From contig NZ_JAAAMU010000001.1 in NCBI RefSeq assembly GCF_009909195.1, positions 186,001 to 250,000 of the forward strand: DNA of 64,000 bases. The letters are read 5' to 3'. Shown here one piece after another: positions 17,185 to 26,814 of this stretch (its first letter is position 1; every line of letters begins with the position of its first letter). The translations under genes and the position numbers were made by a program. The notes under the pieces are model-generated. The model was not told the origin of the DNA, did no database searches, and saw only the letters and a program-made list of their open reading frames with translations. The DNA is from Paenibacillus sacheonensis (GTDB taxonomy: Bacteria > Bacillota > Bacilli > Paenibacillales > Paenibacillaceae).

Positions 17185-18141
17185 ATGAAAGCCGTTACAA
17201 CGATCAAGCCGCAGCTTGCGGCACGACGCAAATCCCGTTTCTGGGGCACGTTCTTCCAACAGAAATATCTTTACTTGATGTCGCTTCCCTTCGTGCTGTG
17301 GGTGTTCGTCTTCAATTACCTTCCCCTCTGGGGCTGGACGATGGCGTTCCAAAAATTCAAGCCGAAGGATTCGTTCCTGGATCAGGAATGGGTCGGGCTC
17401 AAGTACTTCAAGGAACTGTTTCACGACGACTCGTTCTTCCAAGCGCTGCGCAACACGCTAGCGATGAGCGTCATGGGCCTGGTTGCCGGCTTCATCATCC
17501 CGATCGTGTTCGCGATCCTGCTGAACGAGGTTCGGATCGGCTTCCTGAAGCGGTTCGTGCAAACGATTTCCTACCTGCCGCATTTCGTGTCCTGGGTCGT
17601 CGCGGCGGGCATCGTCACCAAGATGCTCTCGACGGACAACGGGGCGGTCAACGATCTGCTGGTCGGGCTTCATATCATCCATGAGCCCATTCAATTCGCG
17701 GCCAAAGGCAATCTGTTCTGGAGCATCGTCACCGCTTCCGACATTTGGAAAGAGACCGGCTGGAACACGATCATCTACTTGGCGGCCATCGCCGGCATCG
17801 GGCCCGAGCTGTACGAAGCGGCGCGCGTCGACGGCGCCAGCAGGTCGCAGCAAGCGTGGCATATCACGCTGCCGGGCATTCGCTCCACGATCATCGTGCT
17901 CGTCATCATCTCGATCGGCCATCTCATCAGCATCGGCTTCGAGAAGCAGTTCCTGCTCGGCAACAATCTCGTGCGCGATTACTCGCAGACGCTTGACCTG
18001 TACGCGCTGAATTACGGCTTGGGCATGGGACGGTATTCGTTCGGGACGGCGATCAATATATTCAACTCCGTCGTCAGCGTCATTCTCCTGTTCACCGCGA
18101 ACGGCATTTTCAAAAAAATCACGAAAGAAAGCATCATTTAG
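17185..18141 (+). CDS. Carbohydrate ABC transporter permease, LplB type
   Basis: The 318-residue inner-membrane protein has six transmembrane helices and the binding-protein-dependent transport EAA loop (ELYEAARVDGASRSQQAWHITLPGI) that contacts the ATPase. The ATG follows AAGGAGGTA. The N-terminus (YLYLMSLPFVLWVFVFNYLPLWGWTMAFQKF) is typical of the LplB/YtrF-like permeases of oligosaccharide importers. It lies directly downstream of the YesMN pair and 14 bp before the second permease gene. No ATPase gene is in the locus, so a shared MsmX-type ATPase is likely used. Confidence 0.93.
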   Translation: MKAVTTIKPQLAARRKSRFWGTFFQQKYLYLMSLPFVLWVFVFNYLPLWGWTMAFQKFKPKDSFLDQEWVGLKYFKELFHDDSFFQALRNTLAMSVMGLVAGFIIPIVFAILLNEVRIGFLKRFVQTISYLPHFVSWVVAAGIVTKMLSTDNGAVNDLLVGLHIIHEPIQFAAKGNLFWSIVTASDIWKETGWNTIIYLAAIAGIGPELYEAARVDGASRSQQAWHITLPGIRSTIIVLVIISIGHLISIGFEKQFLLGNNLVRDYSQTLDLYALNYGLGMGRYSFGTAINIFNSVVSVILLFTANGIFKKITKESII

Positions 18142-18155
18142 GGAGGCTGCGGCAG

Positions 18156-19061
18156 ATGAAAGCACGATTATTCTCGAGCGGCACCCCCTGGTCAGACCGC
18201 TTCTTCGACTTCACCGTTTACTTCGTCATTACGCTCGTCACGATCATTACGCTGTACCCGTTTCTGAACGTGCTGGCGATATCGCTGAATGATTCGACCG
18301 ACAGCGTCCGAGGCGGCATCACGATATTCCCGCGGGCGTTCACGTTCAAGAATTACGAAACGATCTTCGCTTTCTCCGGCCTGATCACCGGGCTGAAAAT
18401 CTCGATCCTGCGCACGGTCGTCGGCACGATTCTCGGCCTGATCAGCGCTTCGATGCTGGCGTTCACGCTCAGCCGGGTCGACTTCCAGGGACGGCGCTTC
18501 GTCTCCACGTTTCTCGCGCTTACGATGTACGTGTCCGGCGGGTTGATTCCGACCTACATTCTGATCAAGGACCTGCACATGATGGGCACGTTCGCGGTCT
18601 ATGTTCTTCCCGGTCTTGTGAGCGCCTTCAACGTGTTCGTCATCCGTTCGTTCATCGACGGCATCCCGTATGCGCTGCAGGAATCCGCCAAGCTGGACGG
18701 CGCCAACGACTTCACGATCTATTGGCGGGTCATCCTGCCGCTGACGAAGCCGGCGCTCGCCACGATCGCGCTCTTCCTGGCCGTCGGCCAATGGAACTCC
18801 TGGTTCGACACGTACCTCTACAACGGCTCGAAGGATTATCTGACGACGCTGCAATTCGAGCTCATGAAGGTCATTCAGAGCACGACGACCAACGCCGACA
18901 GCTTCCATGGCCGCAACATGACGGAGGTCATGGCGCAGATCTCGCCGGAATCGGTGAAGATGGCGATCACGATCATCGTAACCGTGCCGATCCTAGTGGT
19001 GTATCCATTCTTGCAGAACTACTTTGTAAAGGGTATGACGCTGGGCGCTGTAAAAAGCTAG
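18156..19061 (+). CDS. Carbohydrate ABC transporter permease, LplC type
   Basis: The 301-residue partner permease has six transmembrane helices and its EAA loop in PYALQESAKLDGANDFTIYWRVILPLTKPALATI. A GGGAGG-type site precedes the ATG. The pair forms the membrane channel of a CUT1-like importer. It ends at 19061 immediately before a long composite hairpin that separates it from the binding-protein gene, which is unusual because the binding protein is the last gene of the locus. Confidence 0.93.
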   Translation: MKARLFSSGTPWSDRFFDFTVYFVITLVTIITLYPFLNVLAISLNDSTDSVRGGITIFPRAFTFKNYETIFAFSGLITGLKISILRTVVGTILGLISASMLAFTLSRVDFQGRRFVSTFLALTMYVSGGLIPTYILIKDLHMMGTFAVYVLPGLVSAFNVFVIRSFIDGIPYALQESAKLDGANDFTIYWRVILPLTKPALATIALFLAVGQWNSWFDTYLYNGSKDYLTTLQFELMKVIQSTTTNADSFHGRNMTEVMAQISPESVKMAITIIVTVPILVVYPFLQNYFVKGMTLGAVKS

Positions 19062-19069
19062 CGTTATCC

Positions 19070-19283
19070 GGTCGGCCCGGTAGGTAAAAATCGCCCTGCG
19101 GTCGGTATGGGTCTACGCTCGGTCCGGAGAGTAAAAATCGCCCTGCGGTCGGTATGGGTCTCCAATCGCTGTTGTAGTCGGAAATCTTCATTGTATGAAA
19201 GATTAGAGGTGGATTTCTGACTACAAAGGCGAACGCTGACGCTTTTCCGACTCCATACCTCCCTCCGGGCGATTTTAACCGGG
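19070..19283 (+). repeat. Long composite inverted repeat between permease and binding-protein genes
   Basis: A 31-bp sequence (from 19084 and again from 19131) occurs twice, exactly, with a 47-bp period. A diverged reverse-complement copy lies at about 19249-19283. Between them, TTGTAGTCGGAAATC (19172-19186) pairs with GATTTCTGACTACAA (19212-19226), and a small inner hairpin sits at the tip. As RNA the whole segment would fold into a long hairpin. Confidence 0.85.
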
Positions 19284-19509
19284 CTTCCTTAAAGCGTAAC
19301 AGCACATGACAATCGACTCACAAACAGCTGCAACACAACGTTCATCAGCATTTGAACAGCGAACAGCAAAGCACACCTAAGCGAACCAGACGCGAACTAC
19401 ACAAACTTCAACTGACAACCCGGCACAACCATTACCACCACGCACGGTATCTACAGGCTTCCTGTTTATACAATATAATTTCAGAGATTCATATGGGAGG
19501 GTTTGCAAC

Positions 19510-21282
19510 ATGCAACGAGGGATTTCGAAGAAAGCATCGATGGCTCTTTCGCTAGTGCTTCTGACGGGAATGCTGGCGGCTTGCGGCAATGACGGCAACA
19601 ACGGCAATAACGGCACTAACGCGGCCAACGACGGGAACGCCGCGACGACGAACGGCAACTCGAACAAAAATGCCAACGCTGGCGCGAATGACGGGAAGGA
19701 TGCGGCGGAAGATCTGTCCCCGATCACGTTCTCCTATTTCAGCGAAGACCCGAATCCGAATTGGAACAACATGCAGGACGAAGTGTCCAAGGAAATCACG
19801 AAGAAGACCGGCGTGACGCTGGATGCCGAATTCGCGGTGGGCGACCCTGCGCAGAAGGTCGCGCTGATCGCGACGAGCGGCGAATATCCGGATCTAATCG
19901 CGGCGAAAGGCGACATCGGCAAGCTGGTAGACGCCGGCGCCGTGCTTGATTTGACCGATCTCATCGATAAATACGCACCGAACATCAAGAAAGTGCTCGG
20001 CGATTATATGGTGCGGGCCAAATACACCAATGACGACCAAGCCATCTACGCGATCCCGACTTGGGCAGCCGCGGACGAACAGCGCTTCGTCGCCGGCGGC
20101 GGCTTCGAGCTGCAGCACCGCGTCGTGAAGGAAGCGGGCTATCCGGAGATCCGTACGGTACAGGATTACGAGAAGGTCATGAAGGACTACCTGGCGAAGC
20201 ACCCGACGGACGAGAACGGCAACAAAAACATCGGCCTGTCCCTGAACGCCGACGACTGGCATATGTACATCTCCGTCACGAACCCGGCATTCCTGGCGAC
20301 GGGCGGCTCCGATGACGGCGAATACTTCATCAATCAGGACACGAACGAAGTCACGTACCACTTCCGTCGTCCGGAAGAGAAGGAATATTTCCGCTGGCTG
20401 AACCACATGAACGCCGAAGGTTTGCTGGACCAAGAAAGCTTCGTGCAAAAATACGACCAGTATAAAGCGAAAGTCGCGACGGGCCGCGTGCTCGGCTTGA
20501 TCGATCAGGATTGGGATTACAACGACGCGCAGCAAGCGCTGAAGACGGCCGGCAAATTCGACCAAACGTACGGACACTACCCGGTTACGTTGACGAAGGA
20601 CTACAAGGATACGTCGTTCTGGCCTACGGGCTTCATGGGCGGCTACGGCATCGCGATCTCCAGCACGTGTAAAGACCCTGTCCGTGCCATCAAGTTCCTG
20701 GACTTCCTCGCTTCCGACGAAGGCCAAATCCTGAACAACTGGGGTATCGAAGGCAAGCACTACGTCATGGAGAACGGCAAACGCGTCGTTCCGAAGGAAG
20801 TACAAGACCGCATCAACAACGACAACACGGCATTCACGAAAGAAACCGGCATCGGCTTCTACTGGAACATCATGGCGCATTACGGCGACGGCGCCAAGGA
20901 TCCATCCGGCAACTACTACACGAAGAACTTCCCTGAGCAATTGGTCAACGGCTACAGCGACGTTGAGAAGGAAACCTTGGCTGCGTACAAAGCGACGACT
21001 TGGAAGGATCTGTTCCCGAAAGAGGACGAATTCAAGGTCAAATCGTACGGCGCGGCTTGGAACATCTCCATCCCTGGCGAAGACGACGTGACGATCCTGG
21101 GTCAAAAAATGCGCGACATCACGTGGAAACGGGTTCCGGAAGCGATCCTTGCGAAGCCTGCCGATTTCGACAAGGTATGGGATTCGTACATGGAAGAGCT
21201 GAAGAAAGCCGGCGTCGAGAAAATGGAAGACGGCTACGAGAAGTATGTTAAAGACCGCGTGGAATTGTGGAGCGCGAAATAA
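19510..21282 (+). CDS. Extracellular solute-binding lipoprotein of the ABC importer
   Basis: The 590-residue protein has a lipoprotein signal peptide with the lipobox LAAC (Cys25), followed by a flexible Asn/Gly/Ala-rich linker (about residues 26-70) and a large family-1-type solute-binding domain. Such long binding proteins go with LplB/LplC permeases and oligosaccharide uptake. TATAAT at 19474-19479 and GGGAGG before the ATG suggest it has its own promoter, allowing more binding protein than permease. It is followed by a strong terminator. The substrate cannot be read from sequence. Confidence 0.93.
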   Translation: MQRGISKKASMALSLVLLTGMLAACGNDGNNGNNGTNAANDGNAATTNGNSNKNANAGANDGKDAAEDLSPITFSYFSEDPNPNWNNMQDEVSKEITKKTGVTLDAEFAVGDPAQKVALIATSGEYPDLIAAKGDIGKLVDAGAVLDLTDLIDKYAPNIKKVLGDYMVRAKYTNDDQAIYAIPTWAAADEQRFVAGGGFELQHRVVKEAGYPEIRTVQDYEKVMKDYLAKHPTDENGNKNIGLSLNADDWHMYISVTNPAFLATGGSDDGEYFINQDTNEVTYHFRRPEEKEYFRWLNHMNAEGLLDQESFVQKYDQYKAKVATGRVLGLIDQDWDYNDAQQALKTAGKFDQTYGHYPVTLTKDYKDTSFWPTGFMGGYGIAISSTCKDPVRAIKFLDFLASDEGQILNNWGIEGKHYVMENGKRVVPKEVQDRINNDNTAFTKETGIGFYWNIMAHYGDGAKDPSGNYYTKNFPEQLVNGYSDVEKETLAAYKATTWKDLFPKEDEFKVKSYGAAWNISIPGEDDVTILGQKMRDITWKRVPEAILAKPADFDKVWDSYMEELKKAGVEKMEDGYEKYVKDRVELWSAK

Positions 21283-21297
21283 GCCGCATCTAAAGCC

Positions 21298-21326
21298 AAA
21301 AGCCCGGACAGCCGTCCGGGCTTTTG
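21298..21326 (+). terminator. Intrinsic terminator after the binding-protein gene
   Basis: AAAAGCCCGGAC (21298-21309) pairs perfectly with GTCCGGGCTTTT (21313-21324). Confidence 0.92.
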
Positions 21327-21414
21327 GGCGTAGATCGTGGAGTAAGCGCTGTATGCTGGGAGTTCGGCAAGCGAAGGAAGCCTTCCCGAACGTTGATCGT
21401 GAATGCGGCTGAAC

Positions 21415-21607
21415 TCTAACGGCTGCCAGCGTCGCTAATCGTCGAAAAAGGCGGCTAAATAAACGCTAACGGCTGTGACAGAAGCTATTTCGCCAAAAGG
21501 GTTGATTTGCATGGGAAAATCGCGCAATAAGCCTTCTGACAACCGTTAGCGCAAAGAATAGGCCTTTTTGAACCGATTAGCGTTCCGTGCAACCGTTAAC
21601 CGCTGCA
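21415..21607 (+). repeat. Interspersed intergenic repeat, copy 2
   Basis: It matches copy 1 (13286-13490) in the opening TCTAACGGCTGCCAGCGTCG, in CGCTAACGGCTGTGACA 50 bp on, and in inverse motifs near the end (CAACCGTTAGCG, AACCGATTAGCG, CAACCGTTAAC). The middle is diverged. Confidence 0.75.
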
Positions 21608-21651
21608 GGGTGATTAGGTTTGTTTTTCGTAAGCTTGACTAAAGCGGCGAG

Positions 21652-21687
21652 CAAGAGCGGCAAGAGCGGCAAGAGCGGCAAGAGCGG
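21652..21687 (+). repeat. Four tandem copies of a 9-bp unit
   Basis: CAAGAGCGG is repeated four times exactly, at 21652, 21661, 21670 and 21679, with degenerate units on both sides. Confidence 0.9.
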
Positions 21688-21823
21688 CATGTGCGGCGTT
21701 TGTAAATCGATCCGCTATTACCTGCAGGATGTCAGTTATTTGCAAAAAGATGGCGCTTTCAAACAAAGACAAGGCATCCGATCCGCCCTTATACTGAGGA
21801 ATAAGATGCACCTATAGGGAGCG

Positions 21824-22606
21824 ATGGTTATGACGGCAAAAGAAACGCTGCGCGCGCAGTACGACGAGCAAGGATACGTTCAGGTGCCGAACGTGCTGGA
21901 CGAAGCGCTTATCGGCGAGACGAGGGAGCATCTGGACTGGCTGGCGGCGAAATACCCGGATCTCCGTCCGGAACAGTACCATTCCGACCTGATGGGGAAA
22001 GATCCGTTCTGGCATCGGCTGATCAGCGACGAGCGCCTGCTGGACATCGCGGAAGCTTTTATCGGGCCGGATATCGCGTTGTTCGCCACGCATTATATCA
22101 GCAAGCCGGCCTATGACGGCCAGCCCGTTCTGTGGCATCAAGACGGAAGCTATTGGCCGCTGGAGCCGATGGACGTCGTTACGCTGTGGCTGGCGGTGGA
22201 CGATTCCGTTCCCGAGAACGGCTGCATGCGGGTCATTCCCGGCACGCAGCATATGGATCTGCAGGAGATGATCGCCCGTAACGACGTGGAGAACGTGCTC
22301 GGCTCGGCGATCGATTCGTCGCTGGTCGACGAATCGTCGGCCGTCGACATCGTCCTCCCCGCAGGCAGCGTCTCCGTGCATCATCCGAACGTGATTCACG
22401 GCTCCAACGCGAATCTGTCGCCGATGCGCCGCGCCGGACTTACGATTCGCTATATCCCGACCTCGACGCGCATCAAGGTGACGCCATGGCACAGCGGCTT
22501 TCTGCTGCGAGGCAAACCGGTGGAGGGGATAAACGACTACCTGCCTAAGCCGCGGTTCGTCCCAGGCGAACATATGCCGTTCAGAGGCAGCGAAGCGTAT
22601 CGTTAA
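21824..22606 (+). CDS. Phytanoyl-CoA dioxygenase (PhyH) family protein
   Basis: The 260-residue Fe(II)/2-oxoglutarate-dependent dioxygenase has the metal motif HxD at His105 and Asp107 (LWHQDGSYW) and a distal histidine in SVHHPNVIHGSNANLSPMRRAGLTIRY, whose Arg would bind 2-oxoglutarate. ENGCMRVIPGTQ is typical of the family. The substrate is unknown; bacterial PhyH proteins act on diverse small molecules. The ATG follows AGGGAG. It stands alone between repeats and a terminator; a second, longer PhyH gene is at 54482-55474. Confidence 0.88.
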   Translation: MVMTAKETLRAQYDEQGYVQVPNVLDEALIGETREHLDWLAAKYPDLRPEQYHSDLMGKDPFWHRLISDERLLDIAEAFIGPDIALFATHYISKPAYDGQPVLWHQDGSYWPLEPMDVVTLWLAVDDSVPENGCMRVIPGTQHMDLQEMIARNDVENVLGSAIDSSLVDESSAVDIVLPAGSVSVHHPNVIHGSNANLSPMRRAGLTIRYIPTSTRIKVTPWHSGFLLRGKPVEGINDYLPKPRFVPGEHMPFRGSEAYR

Positions 22607-23005
22607 TACGCCTTGCAGTTACCTTTAAACGTGATGCGCTCGTCGCGATTGTCCATCATTCATCGCTCATCGGTTCATCATTCATCGATCATAATGAATC
22701 ATATCGTTTAGCTAAGAATCACACGCGAAAATCCAGAAAACCGTCTCCGCGCATACTCGCGCGGGGACGGTTTTTTTAGCTTGCATGCGGGCGGTTACCT
22801 TAAATTTCCGCAACGATAAGTACATTCGTAATTTTCGCCGCATCCTGCGTGGACCCGTTCAAAACGACAGGGATTTTTATTGCATGGCCGTGTTTTATTT
22901 TATATATACATCCTTAATCCGGCTAATTATAGTGAAAATTATAGTTAAAAAACAGGACATGCGTTCATGACGGACGTCTGTACATGACGAAAGAGGCTGC
23001 CGATA
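22607..23005 (+). other. 399-bp intergenic region before the beta-galactosidase gene
   Basis: It holds short repeats of the type TCATC(G/A)TTCATC at about 22655-22690, the terminator at 22737-22777 and an A+T-rich stretch (about 22880-22960) that probably includes the promoter of the downstream gene. No clear consensus promoter could be fixed and no gene is seen. Confidence 0.5.
22737..22777 (+). terminator. Intrinsic terminator upstream of lacZ
   Basis: AAAACCGTCTCCGCGC (22737-22752) pairs with GCGCGGGGACGGTTTT after a short loop, followed by T residues. Confidence 0.92.
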
Positions 23006-26000
23006 ATGAAACCGAAATTTACGTATACGCCGCCGGCGAACGGCTACCCGGAGTGGAACAATAATCCGGATATTTTCGAGCTGAATCGCATGAAAGCGCA
23101 CGCCACGCTGATCCCTTTCGATTCCGTGGAAGAAGCGCTCAAGAACGACCGCACCGCTTCGCGCAGCTATATGTCGCTGAACGGCACGTGGAAATTCGCT
23201 TTCGCGGAGAACCCGTCCAAGCGAATTCGGAATTTCTGCGAGGAAGGCTTCGATCATGCGGATTGGCCCGATATCGAGGTACCCGGACACTGGCAGCTGC
23301 AGGGTTACGATTACCCGCAGTATACGAATGTCCGCTACCCGTGGGAGACGTCGGAGCCGGAGCTGGCGTCCCCGTTCGCGCCTACGCTGTATAACCCTGT
23401 CGGCTCGTATGCCCGTACGTTCGCGGTGCCGGATCATTGGCAGGGGCAGCCTGTATTCATCAGCTTCCAAGGCGTGGAATCCGCTTTCTACGTATGGGTC
23501 AACGGCGAGCTTGCGGGCTACAGCGAGGATACGTTTACGCCGGCTGAATTCGACCTTACCCCCTATTTGAGACCCGGCGAGAATAAGCTTGCGGTCGAGG
23601 TCTATCGGTGGTGCGATGCGAGCTGGCTGGAGGATCAGGATTTCTGGCGGCTGAGCGGTATATTTCGCGATGTTTACCTGTATACGGTGCCGAAGGCGCA
23701 TGTGTACGATTTCTTCGTGTCTACGGAGCTTGATGAAGCCTGCACGGACGCGAAGCTCAACGTGAAAGCGACGTTGATGAATCATCGGGAAGCCGATCTG
23801 GGTTCGATCACGCTCGAAGCGCAGTTGTACGATGCCAGGCAAAAGGCCGTGTTCGCGGAGCCGATGACGGGATCGGCAGCCCTTGGCGCCGGGATCGCGG
23901 AAGCGCAGGTCGAGTTATCGGCCCCTGTCGCCAATCCGTTGAAATGGAGCGCCGAGGAACCGCATCTCTACACGCTCGTGCTCAGCTTGAAGCATCGGAA
24001 CGGGGAGCTGCTGGAGACGATCAGTACGCGGACGGGGTTCCGTCGTTTCGAGATCCGAGACGGACTCATGCTCATCAACGGGCAACGAATCGTGTTCAAG
24101 GGCGTCAATCGCCATGAGTTTTGCGTCGACGGCGGCCGCGTAATGAAGCTCGAAGACATGCTCGCGGACGTCAAACTCATGAAGGCGTACAATATCAATG
24201 CCGTACGTACCGCCCATTATCCGAACAATCCGTTGTGGTACGAGCTGTGCGACGAATACGGCATCTACGTGATCGACGAAACCAACCTGGAGACGCACGG
24301 CACTTGGAGCGGCGGTCAGACCGAGCTGCTTCCGACGACGGTGCCCGGCAGCAAGCCGGAATGGACGGCGAACGTCATCGACCGCGCGAATTCCATGATG
24401 CAGCGGGACAAGAACCATCCTTCGATCGTCATGTGGTCGCTTGGCAATGAGGCGTTCGGCGGCGATAATTTCGTCCGGATGCATGACTTCCTGCGTGAGG
24501 CGGACCCGACGCGGGTCGTTCATTATGAAGGCGTCGTGAATTGGAAGGCATCCGCCGATGCGACGGACGTGGAGAGTTACATGTACGTCAGGCCGAGCGG
24601 CTTGATCGCGTACGCGAACGCGCCCGGACCGAAGAAGCCGTATATCCTGTGCGAGTACAGCCACGCCATGGGAAATTCCCTCGGCGGTTTGCATCTGTAT
24701 ACCGAATTGTTCGATCGGTATCCCGTGCTCCAAGGCGGATTTATTTGGGACTGGGTAGACCAAAGCCTCTGGAAGACCGAAGCGGACGGCAAGAGATATT
24801 TGGCGTACGGCGGAGATTTCGGCGAGACCCCTCATTCCGGCAACTTCTGCGGCAACGGTCTTCTTCTAGCCGACCGTTCCGTCTCGCCGAAGCTGATCGA
24901 AGCCAAGAAATGCTACCAAAATATTGACATTTCCGAAGTGGACGGCGCGCGGGGCATCTACCGCATCGCGAATAAGAACTTATTTACGAATACGGATGCG
25001 TATTTGCTCCAGTGGTCGATTGCCGTAGACGGCGCCGCCTATGCGGAAGGCCATCTTAATGTCTCGGTCGCGCCACTCGCCAGCAAGGAGATCACGCTTG
25101 CGCTCCCGAAACCGGAGCAGAGGGGAGAAGCGGTGCTTACGATCAGCTTCGTAACGAAGAAAGCCGAGAAGTGGGCGGAAGCGGGTCATGAGGTGGCCTT
25201 CGAACAATTCGTTCTTCCCGTCGCGAAGCCCGTTACCGCCGTGATTGCGCCCATGAAGAGCTGCGGTCCCGTGAATGCCATGGTTCAATCCGGTTCGTTG
25301 ATCGTAAGCGGCCATCGCTTCAGTGCCCGGTTCGATACGGCAAACGGCAGCTTGGTTTCTTATAGCGTCGGCGGAACCGAATTTCTCAAAGGCGCGCTCG
25401 CGCCGAACTTCTGGCGGGCCTACACGGATAATGACCGCGGCAATAAACAGCATGAACGCTGCGCGACCTGGAGAAGCGCAGGCGAAGAACGCATGCTTTG
25501 CTCGCTGCGTTGGGAACCGCTGGCCGACCGCGTCATCGTGCATGCCGATTACGTGCTGCCGACAACATCGGAATCGGCTTGCAAGGTGACGTATACGGTT
25601 CTCGGCAGCGGAGCGATTGAAGTGCAGCTGCGGCTGGATCCGGGGAGCCGTCTGCCGGAAATACCCGAAATCGGCCTGATGTTCGGCATGGACGGCTCGT
25701 TCGCGGACCTGGAATGGTACGGCAAAGGACCGCATGAATCGTACTGGGATCGTCAGCTCAGCGCCAAAATCGGCATCCATCAAGGTAAAGTTGCAGACCA
25801 GTTCGTGCCTTACCTAAGACCGCAGGAATGCGGCAATAAGATGGACGTGCGCCGTGCCGCGATCTCGAATGCAAGCGGAGCCGCATTGCACATCGCAGGA
25901 CATCCGATCTTCGAGCTGAACGCGCTGCCGTATACCCCTTTCGAGCTGGAAGCCAGCGATCATGCGCATAAGCTGCCTGCCAGCGACACGACGGTCGTTC

Positions 26001-26128
26001 GCGTCAATTATCGGCAAATGGGCGTCGGCGGCGACGACAGCTGGGGTTCGAAGCCGCACGAACCCTATTTATTGCCGGCGGATAAGAGCTATTCCTATCG
26101 CTTCACGCTGCAAGGCAAGGCCGACTAG
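23006..26128 (+). CDS. Beta-galactosidase, glycoside hydrolase family 2 (LacZ type)
   Basis: The 1040-residue cytoplasmic enzyme hydrolyses terminal beta-D-galactosides. It has the full LacZ domain order: sugar-binding jelly roll (about residues 45-215), immunoglobulin-like domain, TIM barrel, second Ig-like domain and C-terminal small chain. The acid/base is Glu482 in SLGNEAFGG and the nucleophile Glu550 in LCEYSHAMGNSLGG. The length is close to E. coli LacZ (1024). It has no signal peptide, so oligosaccharides must first be imported, perhaps by the importer encoded at 17-21 kb. It ends just before a terminator and appears to be a single-gene unit. Confidence 0.95.
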   Translation: MKPKFTYTPPANGYPEWNNNPDIFELNRMKAHATLIPFDSVEEALKNDRTASRSYMSLNGTWKFAFAENPSKRIRNFCEEGFDHADWPDIEVPGHWQLQGYDYPQYTNVRYPWETSEPELASPFAPTLYNPVGSYARTFAVPDHWQGQPVFISFQGVESAFYVWVNGELAGYSEDTFTPAEFDLTPYLRPGENKLAVEVYRWCDASWLEDQDFWRLSGIFRDVYLYTVPKAHVYDFFVSTELDEACTDAKLNVKATLMNHREADLGSITLEAQLYDARQKAVFAEPMTGSAALGAGIAEAQVELSAPVANPLKWSAEEPHLYTLVLSLKHRNGELLETISTRTGFRRFEIRDGLMLINGQRIVFKGVNRHEFCVDGGRVMKLEDMLADVKLMKAYNINAVRTAHYPNNPLWYELCDEYGIYVIDETNLETHGTWSGGQTELLPTTVPGSKPEWTANVIDRANSMMQRDKNHPSIVMWSLGNEAFGGDNFVRMHDFLREADPTRVVHYEGVVNWKASADATDVESYMYVRPSGLIAYANAPGPKKPYILCEYSHAMGNSLGGLHLYTELFDRYPVLQGGFIWDWVDQSLWKTEADGKRYLAYGGDFGETPHSGNFCGNGLLLADRSVSPKLIEAKKCYQNIDISEVDGARGIYRIANKNLFTNTDAYLLQWSIAVDGAAYAEGHLNVSVAPLASKEITLALPKPEQRGEAVLTISFVTKKAEKWAEAGHEVAFEQFVLPVAKPVTAVIAPMKSCGPVNAMVQSGSLIVSGHRFSARFDTANGSLVSYSVGGTEFLKGALAPNFWRAYTDNDRGNKQHERCATWRSAGEERMLCSLRWEPLADRVIVHADYVLPTTSESACKVTYTVLGSGAIEVQLRLDPGSRLPEIPEIGLMFGMDGSFADLEWYGKGPHESYWDRQLSAKIGIHQGKVADQFVPYLRPQECGNKMDVRRAAISNASGAALHIAGHPIFELNALPYTPFELEASDHAHKLPASDTTVVRVNYRQMGVGGDDSWGSKPHEPYLLPADKSYSYRFTLQGKAD

Positions 26129-26170
26129 CTCCCCGGAAACGCATCGATTAGAACGTATTTGCTTAGGTAT

Positions 26171-26200
26171 GCCCTGAACCGGCGAGGTTCGGGGCTTTTT
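26171..26200 (+). terminator. Intrinsic terminator after lacZ
   Basis: GCCCTGAACC pairs with GGTTCGGGGC around GGCGA, followed by five T residues. Confidence 0.93.
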
Positions 26201-26318
26201 GCCGTCCGCGCAGCGCCCGAATTCGCATCTTGGAGCGGTCAGGGACATATGTCCTTCACTGTAAGCGCCAAAGCAGCCATTATTTAAAGGAGAAGAGATA
26301 TCGAGGAGTGAATCATTC

Positions 26319-26747
26319 GTGAGAGGCATTTTATTCGCCTGCTTGGGCGGCGTCTTCATCGCGCTGCAGGGAGCGGCCAATTCGCGCATCAGCGAAGGGA
26401 TCGGCACTTGGCAGACGGCCGCGCTCACGCAATTGACCGGGTTCGCGGCGGCGCTGGTCATTACGCTCGCGGTTCGGGACAGAAGCTGGCGCAGCCTGAA
26501 GCAAGTCAAGCCGTTGTATCTATCGAGCGGCGCCTTCGGAGCGGTTATTATATTCGGTAACGTCGCGGCCATGCACCGGGTCGGAGCCGCCGTTACGATA
26601 TCCGCGGTCATGATCGCCCAACTGCTGCTGACCTTCGTCATCGACAGCCGCGGTTGGTTCGATCTCGCGAAGCTCAAGGTCAAGCCGCCGCAGTTCATCG
26701 GGATCGGGATAATGGCAGCCGGCGTGGTCATACTAGGGCTGAATTAG
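26319..26747 (+). CDS. DUF606/YdcZ-family small membrane transporter (first copy)
   Basis: The 142-residue protein has about five transmembrane helices and the DUF606 pattern (GGVFIALQGAANSRISEGIGTWQTAALTQLTGFAAALVITL, then SGAFGAVIIFGNVAAMHRVGAAVTISAVMIAQLLLTFVIDSRGWF). Family members are half-size relatives of drug/metabolite transporters and often work as pairs. The GTG at 26319 follows GAGGAG. A Crp/Fnr regulator and a second DUF606 gene follow, all on the same strand, so a three-gene unit is likely. The substrate is unknown. Confidence 0.88.
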   Translation: MRGILFACLGGVFIALQGAANSRISEGIGTWQTAALTQLTGFAAALVITLAVRDRSWRSLKQVKPLYLSSGAFGAVIIFGNVAAMHRVGAAVTISAVMIAQLLLTFVIDSRGWFDLAKLKVKPPQFIGIGIMAAGVVILGLN

Positions 26748-26814
26748 GCGTAGGCGGTCAAATGGGAACGCTTGGCGTCGGTTTCGGGCAGGAGTCGAAA
26801 GGGGAAAAGAACAT

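Larger units (their letters stand above)
21283..21823 (+). other. 541-bp intergenic region with repeats
   Basis: Apart from the terminator it contains the second copy of the interspersed repeat and a run of 9-bp repeats. Overlapping 65-codon frames on both strands (about 21614-21817) read through the 9-bp repeats and have no family features, so no gene is called. Confidence 0.65.

Noticed and set aside
21614-21817. Two overlapping 65-codon frames over the 9-bp repeats
   Set aside because: Low-complexity Lys-Ser-Gly or Ala-Leu-Ala repeats arise from the DNA repeat, and neither frame has a good ribosome site or homology I recognise.
22785-22970. 61-codon frame before lacZ
   Set aside because: It begins in the tail of a terminator and runs through an A+T-rich promoter region; no domain features.
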